NCBI GenBank assembly: GCA_011037195.1
Contig: JAAEAF010014559.1
Coordinates: forward strand, 1 to 64,000
Length of the DNA: 64,000 nt
Source: Triatoma infestans
Taxonomy: Eukaryota > Arthropoda > Insecta > Hemiptera > Reduviidae
Direction of reading: 5' to 3'
In this document: piece after piece, positions 22,493-32,469 of the stretch
Position numbering within the stretch: position 1 is the stretch's first letter
Layout of the letters: each line of letters starts with the position of its first letter
The notes under the pieces: generated by a model
The model's database searches: none
What the model was told of the DNA's origin: nothing
Seen by the model: only the letters and a program-made list of their open reading frames with translations
Program-made: the position numbers and the translations under genes

Positions 22493-23404
22493 GCCGGCTA
22501 CACACGTAACTGCATACTTGAACGGTATACGTGCGCAGGTCTTTTGCTCAAGTATACATGTGATCCACACGGTTCATGTATACTTGAAGAGTGTTAGTGG
22601 ATGCTTGAAAGATGGCGAAGATCTCGCTTTAGCTACTCTTGTTTAAATTTACAAAAGAAAAAAGTCAACGAAATGATCGTTCTTTGTGGTGAAAAGAATG
22701 GCTGAAGAAACGAAAAATAATCTTAATAAAACTGTTACTAATAACACTGACATCTAGTTTACTTAAATTTGAAGATGACCTTCTCGGAATCCCTTGGTCT
22801 TCTAAAAAATTAACATATTATAGTACCACAGTGAGGGTACATAAACATCTTCGGTACCAACCCCAGAACGTTGCGATTCTTCCAGTTTCTTCCTCTCCTT
22901 CCTGATATAGGTACGCAAGCTATTAATCTTTTTGACCACTTTATCTCGATTAGCATTTGGCTCTGTTTCTGAAAGTTTTCTGATTAACCTAGCATATGCA
23001 ACATCTTTTTTCCCCCTGTCGTGGTAGTCTTTACATTTTACATTCCACAGACACGGTTCGCTTTCATAGATATGAATAAATTCTTCTATAATTTCTCTGT
23101 GCACCTTCCTAAAATTAACCGACATAATGATTTATATATTATATATTTTTATAGCATAGCCTTTATACACTTTTACTAGAAAAGCAAAACAAACGCTTTG
23201 GAGGGCACAAGACTGACAGAGGTTGCGCAACAAGTCTGCTACACACGTTTTAAACATGAACAAGATGGCGCGCACAAGTATGCAGTATGATAGTTTAAAC
23301 ATTTTCTGACTTGTGCAAGTTTTCCATACAAACGATCAAGTATGCATGTACAAGCGGACTGCGCATGTATACCGTTCAAGTATGCAGTTACATGTGTAGC
23401 CGGC
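22493..23404 (-). mobile_element. TIR element flanked by TTAA, carrying an MADF reading frame
   Basis: Both ends carry GCCGGCTACACACGTAACTG / GCCGGCTACACATGTAACTG followed by CATACTTGAACGGTATAC, so the first 38 bases are a nearly perfect inverted repeat; weaker pairing continues inward with repeated CAAGTAT(G/A)CATG motifs. The element is bordered by TTAA at 22489-22492 and 23405-23408. Length is 912 bp. TTAA target duplication is the piggyBac hallmark, while an accessory MADF/Myb-like protein is typical of PIF/Harbinger, so the superfamily is open. No transposase is encoded. Confidence 0.75.
22665..23125 (-). CDS. MADF-domain protein fragment, one frameshift
   Basis: The minus-strand frame starting at 23125 gives 107 residues that look like a nearly whole MADF domain (an Adf-1-type, Myb-like DNA-binding fold): EEFIHIYESEPCLWNVKCKD, YARLIRKLSE, VVKKINSLRTYIRKERKKLE and VYVPSLWYYNMLIF. 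The frame stops at a run of six T; shifted by one base, the next frame continues with LEDQGIPRRSSSNL and 35 more residues to a stop at 22665, matching the usual 'L.FL.DQ..PR.S' follow-on. So the gene is one indel from being longer. MADF proteins act in the nucleus as transcription factors or as partners of transposases. Its place between terminal inverted repeats suggests it is transposon cargo or accessory, or a captured host exon. Start chosen at the first Met before the domain. Confidence 0.72.
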
Positions 23405-23469
23405 TTAAGGTAGTGAAATATTGAGACTGGTTAGCAGAGGATTGATGGTTATATTGTCAATACCATTGA

Positions 23470-23490
23470 CGGTGTAGGGGCCGCTTAACT
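23470..23490. repeat. Outer TIR end
   Basis: ACGGTGTAGGGGCCGCTTA is the inverted counterpart of the GCGGCCCCTAC left end at 21462, with the TTAA-flanked element lying between them. Confidence 0.5.
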
Positions 23491-24500
23491 AAATCATTCA
23501 GGATAATAAGTTTTAAATAGTGTACCTTCTTATTCGAAAAACAACCGAATATCACTCCCTTAAAAACACCAACGGATTTCATTAAATTTTGTTACACTAA
23601 CAATGAATACAGGAGGCCTATCACTTTTATTGGGTTCTTTTTCCCGAGACAATTCATTTTTAAAAAGTTTTGGGGAAGGGGAAGCGTGTGGTTTCCTCAA
23701 AAAAAAAAAAAGAAAAAAAAAGTTAGTTTTTGTAAGCGTAGATTCTCCACACATACTAATATTCACCACGCATTGGTATAACTTTAATGTTACATTCATT
23801 AATTACCTAATTAGATAATGTAATGAATGCAAAAAAAAAATCAATCATAAACAGTTCTTACAGAAAATATATTTCCATTATTACATAAAAGTGCGTGTAT
23901 ATAAACAATAATGTGATATGTGTGATTATTATTATTATTATAAACAGAATATGGTGAGAGATGGATTCGAATGATATAATTTTATATGTAATGTTATATA
24001 CACAAACAAACAACCATCGATGTATGATAAATGGATCAGTTTTATTATTTCATGTTATTTATAATCTCTTTGCTGTAAATATTATATATCTTTTTTATTT
24101 TTATTTGGTATTTTGTTTTTTTGGATGGAATAAAAATAAAAAGACAAATCTGATGCAGTAAAATATAAAAAAATAAATAATTTATTTCACTGTTGTTTAC
24201 ATTTCTATCAAAAGGGAATATATATATATTTTTTAAATCATTTAAATTCAAAGGTGGATATATGTTTCTGCCTCATATTGTTACATTTAAAATATTGTTT
24301 AATTCAACATTTATCCATATAGATTGACATGGTCTCTGGTTTGTATCTTTGTTTTCAGTAATATTAAATTTCTTTGCTCCTGCAAATGGGTTGTTAGAAT
24401 GTTTTGTATTACTAATCTCTTGTTGGATATTTTGTGCTCTACGCGCCTCTTTCATTCCTTATTCCATCCATAGAGGCCTTCCATGGGCTAACAGACTTTT
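23491..24500. other. Mostly gene-free; one interior fragment of the HINE-like repeat
   Basis: About 23575-23690 carries the variant TTTCATTAAATTTTGTTACA with CTATCACTTTTATT and GACAATTCATTTTTAAA blocks. The rest is AT-rich DNA with A runs (23700-23720) and an ATT tract (23925-23942). Confidence 0.4.
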
Positions 24501-24507
24501 AAACCGA

Positions 24508-25004
24508 ATGAAGGAAAGGATTTTGAGTTTCGGTCTTTTTTTAACCAAAAATAAAAAAAAACTTAAATTTTTGCCAACGTTTCGACAAATATATTGTCTT
24601 TTTCAAGGCATAAAAAATAAAAAATATAAAAACTAATAAAAAATCTTTAAAACATATCCAACTTGAAAACTTATGTAAAATTTAGAACTAAAAAGTTGAG
24701 AACACCTCAACAACACAGAGAAAAATGAAAAAATAAACCCTCTTTTCATTTTTTCATTTTATCTCTGTGTTTATTTTTTCATTTTTCTCTGTGTTGTTGA
24801 GGTGTTCTCAACTTTTTAGTTCTTTAGTAATTTGACATAAGTTTTCAAGTTGGATATGTTTTAAAGATTTTTTATTAGTTTTTATATTTTTTATTTTTTA
24901 TGCCTTGAAAAAGACAATATATTTGTCCGAAACGTTGGCAAAAATTTAAGTTTTTTTTTATTTTTGGTTAAAAAAGGACCGAAACTCAAAATCCTTTCCT
25001 TCAT
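24508..25004. mobile_element. Foldback element: ~500-bp near-perfect palindrome
   Basis: The left arm begins ATGAAGGAAAGGATTTTGAG and the right arm ends with its complement at 25004. The arms of about 230 bases pair almost throughout, leaving a loop of about 30 bases near 24740-24770. Inside each arm is a stem-like block followed by GAAACGTTGG(C) on the outward-reading strand. The 12-base sequence TTTAAACCGAAT occurs at 24498-24509 and again at 25034-25045, about 30 bases past the right arm, and may be a target-site duplication. Non-coding; best described as a foldback-type element or very long-TIR MITE. Confidence 0.75.
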
Positions 25005-27198
25005 ACAAGTAACGGTCGAGAAGAATCTTCCCTTTAAACCGAATTATACTTTATGATCCATTGATGGAAACTTTACATTTCCACATAACAATACCATAGT
25101 ACTGTTGAACTGATAGTGCTGTCTGCACATCTAATGTACGCTAAACGACTTCAGCCCTTGATATGATACCAAAAAAATAGACGACAAGCTCCATCTAACC
25201 CTCAAAAGGATTTTTTTTTTTTTTTTTTTGTATAAATACGGGTCCACCAATTGGAGTCTTGAACTAGTCTTAAACAAAAACAAAGAAATCATTGATAAGT
25301 CTTCAAAATTGAACTGACAAGAGTTTGTATCAAGTCTTTGCAAACTTCGCATTCGTTTTCAAGGAGCCAACTCTACAGTCCTATATACAGTTGACAGAAA
25401 ATCTCATGTGACAAACGTTGGTTAAAATTTTGGACGCAACCTTCTTGAACGAAAGTGTTTACACTTATTTCTCTATAAGTGGACAAATTTTTCGACAGCT
25501 CAGTGGAGATAGGGGGTCCAGGAAATAATTAATAGGGTATGTGGATTTAATAATAAAAAAGAAAACCTCAAAAGAAAGTTAAATGAAATTACTAACATAA
25601 ATTAATATTAAAAAAAAAAAAACAATAATAATAAGGAGGAAGGAGCACAAAGCACTTCCCCGTCCAGAACGCCAATCACTTGGCTAGCTAGTCACTTGCT
25701 GGCCGGTCTCTCCTTGACTACATATTGGTACCTATTTCAATAAAAAATCAAACAAATGGGAAAACAGGAAAGAAAAATCATGTTACTTATTTACTGCTAG
25801 TACACATTTAATTACATAATTTTTCCCTACTTACATATGTTAGAAAACACAAAACAGAAAAAAGACAACAAAAAAAAATATGAGAAATTCTTGAATTTGA
25901 AATGAATTTTTACTAAACAATAACTTATTGAACTACGAAGCGACAAAAGTAAATTATAAGATGAATCTAAAATTATATTAATATAAATCTTGTTAAAAAA
26001 ACAAAAACAAAAAGAACTACAATAAATGCTAAATAAAATAAAATAAGTTATGTACAAGAAAGATAATGATTCGGTAGCTGTAATAAGGTCATAAATAACT
26101 CTTCATCAATTTAATAGATTCCAAAAAATAATAATTAAATAACTGATGTATGAACAGGCAAAAAAAAATAAATAAATAAATAAATAAATAAATAAAATAA
26201 AATTCCGGAATTTTTAACCCAGGCCTGGAGGTAAGTTTTGGTTAGGTCTTGGTTTATAATCTGTTCGACCATAGTAATTCATGTCTCTGTAATCACAGAA
26301 GTTAGTCTTTTGAGAACACATATTTATACACACAGGCACCTGTTGGGTCGCGTTCCTTCCTTTTTTTTCTTCCAATGGGAATCCGGTTACGCCGCTTGCT
26401 GTCACACAGCTCTGATAATATGTGGAAAATAATACAAATAAACCTTGTTCCTCTCTTTTCTTCTCGCCTCACACACCTTGAGGTTCCACTTTTTTCTTCT
26501 GTTGCGTGCATGCGTATTCAGGACCTCTCTTCCACGATGCTGCTGCTATTGGTGTCTTATTTCGTCAACTTATTGTAGTTAATCTAATTAAGGTGACATA
26601 ATCTACCGTCTGTGCCTATAACCTAAGCCTTATTTCTACTACTATGTCTAAACTAAACTATCTCTAATTTCTGTCAGTTATACTTAAACTATACTTATAT
26701 TATTCTACTTACATTCCTATACTTCCTTACATCTAACCATTCTAACCTAGACTAGCATACAATAAAGACACATTTCTTGCCAGCAGCCTTCGCCAAGGGA
26801 AGACCCTCCAGTAATACAAATTTGTAAAGTTTTTCATTTTGTTACTCGTAACAAGAAATAATAGATGCATTTTAGCCAGAGAGTGCCCACTCTCTTTTAG
26901 CCCTCCAGCTAACATGCATCTTTTATCGGATGTGGATCAAAATAAATAAAAACTTTTTTTATTTGGATGCACGTACTGAATGAAACCTTGTATTTAGTCT
27001 TGATATGAATGGATTTTACCAAAGAAATGGATCAAATTTCGAATTTAATGCTGCGTTTTTAAATTTATGGTGATATGCATTACTGCTTCATGAGGCGAGT
27101 TTTTTCATTAATGAAAACGATGCATAGGACTGACTAATAAATAAATGCAGTTATGAAAAACGAATATCCAGAATTTTATTCAAGCATTAATGAAGATA
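25005..27198. other. Gene-free stretch with simple repeats
   Basis: Holds a poly-T run (25209-25229), an (AAAT)n tract (26167-26198) and a GC-richer island at 26210-26560. The island has short open frames on both strands; none carries a motif I recognise. Composition and a short proline-rich minus-strand frame could fit a solo LTR, but no paired boundary was found. Confidence 0.35.
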
Positions 27199-27233
27199 TA
27201 TAGAGGAGAATGCCCGTTATATATTTGAAAAAA

Positions 27234-27610
27234 TCTGGTGTGAAACAGTCACTCAACTTTCTCTTACTCCAGTTCTCAAAATTATAATTGACAAGTTTTA
27301 TAGTTTGTGTACAAAATTTTAAGAAATTCGTTGAAAACTGAAAAAACTGTTGAGTAAAAGCGCACTTCCGGTTAACTAATTTTCTAGAAACTCGGAATTT
27401 TGGCCGTCTATTTATTTCGAATTAATTTTGTTTAGATGATAGATTTATATTATCAACTATGATAGCACTGTATAGTAAAGTGGCACTTCCGGTTTAGGAA
27501 TTTTGACAGATATCCTACTGTCGGATCCCATGGTGATACCTAAACGGAATATCAAGTTTGAACTTTATACGGTTTTTCTTTTTTGAGCTTGCTGTTCACA
27601 CACCCACACA
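27234..27610 (-). repeat. HINE-like repeat, minus orientation, host site of the next insertion
   Basis: Reads TCTGGTGTGAAAC, then CAACTTTCTCTTACTCC, which is the complement of the family 3' end, and proceeds through the interior blocks (CGCACTTCCGGTTAAC, 'cactgtatagtaaagtggcacttccgg', 'atcccatggtgatacctaaacggaat') to the 'gagcttgctgttcacac' block and CA microsatellite. It lacks the terminal palindrome of complete copies. Confidence 0.75.
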
Positions 27611-27667
27611 CACAATAGAGAGGAGAGTGCCCGTTATATTTTTGAAAGAACAATCTTCAATAAGTGT
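27565..27667. repeat. Direct repeat, left copy, flanking an RT insertion
   Basis: The 103-base segment from TTATACGGTTTTTC to CTTCAATAAGTGT recurs at 29357-29463 with only a 4-base length difference in the CA tract and few or no other changes. The two copies bracket the reverse-transcriptase insertion exactly, as a very long target-site duplication would. Confidence 0.85.
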
Positions 27668-29356
27668 CTCGTTATATTTATTAGAGAGTACCCGTTATAT
27701 TTATTATAGAGAGGAGAGAATAATAAAAAATCTTTACGAAGGTGCCGGCATGTTTCTAAAAAATAAATTTCAGTTAGAGGAGATAAAAATTACCAAGAGA
27801 GTATTGCAAGGGGACTGTCTGAGCCCGCTGTGTTTTATATTATTTATAAGTGATATAATCGATTATTTTGAACAACATAGTTTGAACGGTCTAAACACAG
27901 TAAATAACAAGGATTTAATAATGTTACTATTTGCAGATGATGTACTGGTATTTTGTCAATCATGGAGCGATGCTGTCTGTAAATTAAAAGTACTGGATAG
28001 ATATTGTAACAACAATTCAGTTAATTTGAACCCAGACAAAACAAAAATAGTTCTTTTTAGTTACGGAAATAGATCTAAAACCATTAAACATTTATTTTGG
28101 AAAGGAAAAGTATTAAAATTTGAAAAACAATACACTTATCTAGGTGTGCCATTCAATTCCTCTTCAAAATTTAAATCTACCGCCCAATTCTTCTTAAATA
28201 AATCAGCTCCTCAGATTGGTAAGGTGATAAGTATTTTGGACAAAAGTAGATGCAACACTTGGGAACCTAAAATAAAATTGTTTGATGCTATTGTTTCGGC
28301 AACTCTACTATATGGTTCAGAACTATATGGCTGCACGTTATTTAGAAATCGCAGAAAGAGCTCAAGTCAGGTTTTTCAAGCAGCTTTGTGTTGGCCAAAG
28401 AACACACCTGACTATATGGTCAGGCTGGAAACTGGCCGTGTACCACTAATTGTGTCAATTTTTAAAAGAATACTGTCCTATTGGATCAAAATTATAGATA
28501 TGGATGACAAAAGAATTCCAAAGCAATGTCTAAACAAGCTAAAAATAATTGATAAAGGAAGTAATAACAAGGCAGATAGGAATTGGTTCACTCAATTGCG
28601 ATGTTGGCTCAATTTGATTGGCGAATCTGACATTGCCTATAATGTAAACCCCCAAAATTTAAAAAGAATGATGCCAGATTTATTGGACAAATGGACAAAT
28701 CACGTTATGTCTATAGATACAGAAAAAGCTATTAACTCAAGCTATAGCGCAATATGTAGGAATATCAGCGAACTAGGCAAACCGGAAACTATTTAAATTA
28801 TAAATGTGCAACAGATAAAATTGGATTGATAAGTCAATTAAGAGTGTCGAGTAGCAAAACTATTAAAATATGGAGTAAAAATGTTGGCTATCACTGTATT
28901 GACACTCATTCTAATTGCACTTTATGTAATTTAAACGCTGAGGAGAGTCTCGAACATATTATTTTCCACTGCCCTATTTATAAACCTATCAGGGAACACT
29001 ATTTGGCCAGAGTTATACAAAATTCTGACTCTGATCTTTTATACATATAAAGTCATAACCATAAATGGCAAGGAGCACATTGATGTTATATTATTTCATA
29101 ATAGAGTCACTTAAGTTGAGATCTTTTGTTATCAATGAATGAGTTCATTTTTCTTTTGTCTACCTTTTCATTATTTTAGATTTTTTGCCTTTTAAACTTT
29201 TGTTTCTTTTTTTGTAATTGTAATTTCAAGTTAATTATTCTTTTTTTATGATTAATGTGTAAAAACTTTATATGATTTATAAATTATGTTAATAAACTGT
29301 AGAACCCCTGTAATGTGTAATGACACTAAATACAGTAACTTATCCATCTATCTATC
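27668..29356 (+). mobile_element. 5'-truncated non-LTR retrotransposon insertion
   Basis: The insertion lies between two ~105-base direct repeats. The 3' end finishes with a short (ATCT)n-like tail, TATCCATCTATCTATC, directly at the right repeat. The 5' junction (27668-27719) contains patches that echo the target ('ttagagagtacccgttatat', 'tagagaggagag'), suggesting template switching during integration. Confidence 0.75.
27720..29050 (+). pseudogene. Reverse transcriptase palm-to-C-terminus, one frameshift
   Basis: The long open frame begins at a Met at 27558, but its first ~55 residues are target and junction sequence; recognisable protein starts at about 27720 (IIKNLYEGAGMFLKNKF). RT block RVLQGDCLSPLCFILFISDI and the catalytic LLFADDVLVF (ADD aspartates present) follow, then VNLNPDKTKIVLFSYG, YTYLGVPF and a ~250-residue C-terminal region. 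The frame ends at 28796. The next frame, from about 28790 to 29050, supplies the closing CCHC knuckle, CTLCNLNAEESLEHIIFHC. Thus a single frameshift near 28790 separates the two parts. Fingers domain and endonuclease are missing by 5' truncation, so the copy is inactive although well preserved. Clade uncertain. Confidence 0.85.
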
Positions 29357-29463
29357 TTATACGGTTTTTCTTTTTTGAGCTTGCTGTTCACACACCCACA
29401 CACTCACACAATAGAGAGGAGAGTGCCCGTTATATTTTTGAAAGAACAATCTTCAATAAGTGT
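29357..29463. repeat. Direct repeat, right copy
   Basis: Near-identical to 27565-27667, starting immediately after the retrotransposon tail. The DNA to its right (TTTTTAAATATC) differs from that following the left copy, as expected for an inserted element. Confidence 0.85.
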
Positions 29464-29897
29464 TTTTTAAATATCTAAAAAAAACATTTGTTGTAAGAAA
29501 AACAATTCACATATTTTGATTGGTAACGTTTGTTTTTTTACACTTACTAGTCTTTCCTATTACATTCTAAATCTCAATTAGGTTATTAAAAGGTTGCAAA
29601 ATGAAAAGATGAAAACTGCTATCTATATATAAGGTTATCAGGATGCGGCAAAGTTGAAGTATACTCCAAATCATTAAATTCAATTCTAATTGTATGTTGA
29701 ACATTTTATTGTGATGATTTGTGAAAACATATTTCAGAATGTTACAGCTTTCAATTACAAATTTCACAGTTTGATATGATGGTCAGTTAAGGCTGAAATA
29801 GTAACACTAAATTGCAGAGATCAAACCTCCTAGCAGTGTTGTTTTTTTAATCTCAACGTTCTCAACATTTACACTCCTCCTCCTTCCTAAAGAGCTC

Positions 29898-29930
29898 CTG
29901 AAGAAGGGCACCAGTGGTACCTGAAACGTA
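29898..29930 (+). ncRNA. Hammerhead-like core motif
   Basis: CTGAAGA is followed by an imperfect hairpin (AGG..ACC.AGT.GGT.CCT) and then GAAAC, the order CUGANGA - stem II - GAAA of hammerhead ribozymes. Stem III and the UH cleavage site are not convincing by eye, so this may be a decayed ribozyme of a Penelope-like or other retroelement, or coincidence. Confidence 0.3.
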
Positions 29931-30383
29931 GAGCAATACATAATTATTTTTCCTTAAAAAAGAACTCCTCTGGCCATTGTCATAAAAAAAAATATCGCGT
30001 TAAAAAAAAACAACTGTATTTTAAATTATATAAACTTGGATCGTTTAACAATATTTCTACAATTCTCACGTAGTATGAGAATGTTTACTGTGGCCAATTA
30101 TGTGCAACCCAACCGATGACAATAGTGTCCAGTTACATGGGTGAATATCTTCTATCTATGTGTGTTATATATATATTCAATATAGAAATATATTAGTGTT
30201 AGTATTTTGTAGGGGTTCAATTTGAACAAGGGGGGGTTGAGGAAGCCTTTCAATGACGGCCGTGTTAATTGGCTTTTAATGCCCTGCGGCTGAGATAGCA
30301 TGATAAGTGGGTTGGGGAAGGAGGATTGTTATAGAATACAGAGTAATATAGGGTGAATAGGCCCGTCCGCAGCTTATACATGG

Positions 30384-30414
<31 letters not shown>

Positions 30415-30505
30415 CAATATAATTGATTTAGAGTGTAAGTTTGAATCATCCCTAGACAGAAAAAGAGTTAGAGAGAAGTGGCTAAATGTATTTAGTAAGA
30501 ATTCT

Positions 30506-30536
<31 letters not shown>

Positions 30537-31800
30537 TTTTATATTTCTAAGTAACATCAGTGTCAAGGCCAGCCTATTTCATTTTGGCAATGTTAAGAAG
30601 ATGTGACCCGTATCTGTACAGATAGATAGACGTGTATTGGGGGTTTAATGTTAAAAGTTAGTATGGGCATAAGAACTATTGTTTCTATTGGTATAGAAGA
30701 ACAATGGCAACATTTCTTTTCCATTTACTATTAACTTGTCACAATATAAACCTCCTTTCTACAATATCTTTTCTTCATCCATGTCACTAACATAACCACA
30801 ATTTCTTATAGAATAACAATGAAAGGGAGAAGTGAATTGGTGTACAATAGAGTGAAAGAAAAATATTAAGTAAAGTGAAAAGAAAGAATAGAATAAAAGG
30901 CAAAATACTAAAATTGTTAGAGAGAGAGATAGATATAGAGAAAATATTACACTGAAAATATTCTCTTATAACTCTATATAGAACAGAATATTTTGAGAGT
31001 TGAAAGATAAAGTCATGAAAGTGGCATACTTAACTTTTATATATATATATATATAGATATATATATATATAGAGAGAGAGAGTGTGTGTGGGGAGAGAGT
31101 GGGAGAGAACAAATTTCCTTACATAGTCGTATGTGCCATAAGCACTAATTATCTCAAATTGCTTTTGTATATTATATTATCTTGAATAAGCGAGATAATT
31201 ACAACAACAGCATTAGAAGACATTGATTGATATGCATTCATGACACATCATATCGGAATCACTTTGTTTTACAATAAACCATATTTTCTAATTATAGTTA
31301 ATTATCATCAGCTATTTATGATCTTTTATAAGGAAAAACAGGTATTCGAATTAAAATGTTTTAACTAACTGTAATTATTATTATTAGCATACCCAGGGTA
31401 CAACCTAAAAATAAATAGCAAACAAAATTCATTAAACCTTGTTTTTGTTGAATTTCTGGATAAGTAGGAATGTGTAATGGTATCCAGCAAAGAGAAGAGA
31501 AGCTCTCTCTGGTTAACAGAGACTACTCTCTGACTTAGGCAGCCTAGAGTGGGAGAACCTATGTATATAAGCCAGTGAAAATCTATTTAGAGGATATCTA
31601 TCAGATTCTCAACCATACATCGCATCGTGTCATATCTCTACCTCCCACCTTTTATTCTATCAGTTTCATTAAAAAAGTCCAGAGCAGTTAGTGTGTAAAC
31701 TTATAGCTACATTATAACAGTGTCTTCATATCTTGTTCATTCAATCAAACCTAATTTCTCTCCTCATCAACTCCATTATAAATGTAAAAAAATAAAAGCC
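29931..31800. other. Gene-free stretch with microsatellites
   Basis: AT tract near 30394-30412, (TTTA)n at about 30506-30540, AT then GA tracts at 31036-31082. No coding signal. Confidence 0.5.
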
Positions 31801-31804
31801 CTTT

Positions 31805-32016
31805 TTTTAGTTTTTCCTTAAAAACATTTCTGGACGTATCCCAGACTTCAGTAGAGTGGATAGATTGTTATCGGGGATATTGCACCACGATGTGAATAAT
31901 CTATTGTGCCCCCCACCCCGTCCGGGAAGAGAAAATCTAAGTGCAGTATTGCTGGATTTGAACCTGGGATCTCCGTGTGGGAGTTTAGAGCGTTACCACT
32001 GAGCTCCTCTCTGCTT
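31805..32016 (-). repeat. tRNA-derived SINE
   Basis: On the minus strand: GAGCTCAGTGGTAACGC (A box), then CCCAGGTTCAAATCCAGC (B box), then CACTTAGATTTTCTCTTCC. The last segment is shared with the SINEs at 10.3 and 48.9 kb, but the downstream body differs (CAATAGATTATTCACATCGT and onward to about 31805). So this is a second SINE subfamily with a related head junction and a different body. Confidence 0.65.
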
Positions 32017-32469
32017 TATTGTTCACTAGAGTAAATAAATTGGTGGAATTTCACATTTAAATAATTATTAATTAGTAGCGTAACATTGCAATTTTCCTTC
32101 CACCGTTTCTAAAACAATATTCTAGTCACACTACCTATATTAATATTAATTAATAATATAAGCATTTTTTTTTTTTTACCATATATAATTTTTGTTACAT
32201 TATATATCCTAGCCAGACTTACTTTGAAATATTCTACTTGTTTGTGTTGGTAGTCATTTCTAATCATATAGTTATTACATTATAAATGAGAAATTTCTCT
32301 TACTTATATTACTATCTGCATTAAAAGGGGGTCTAATAAAGTTATTTAATTATGTTAAAAAATTAAAAAAACTGTGGTTAAGGCAGTCTTTTTTGTTTGC
32401 CTTTAAAATATTCATGATTTATTTAATATCACACAATTAATATTGTATGTTATAATCTTGAGATGTATT

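Noticed and set aside
25131..25352. 73-codon minus-strand frame
   Set aside because: Contains a poly-A-derived Lys run and no motif; likely chance.
26214..26560. Host exon or LTR in the GC-richer island
   Set aside because: No splice-consistent coding pattern, no domain, and no paired LTR boundary seen.
27558..27719. N-terminus of the 412-residue frame as real protein
   Set aside because: These bases are the target repeat and a junction filler; the first recognisable RT residues begin near 27720.
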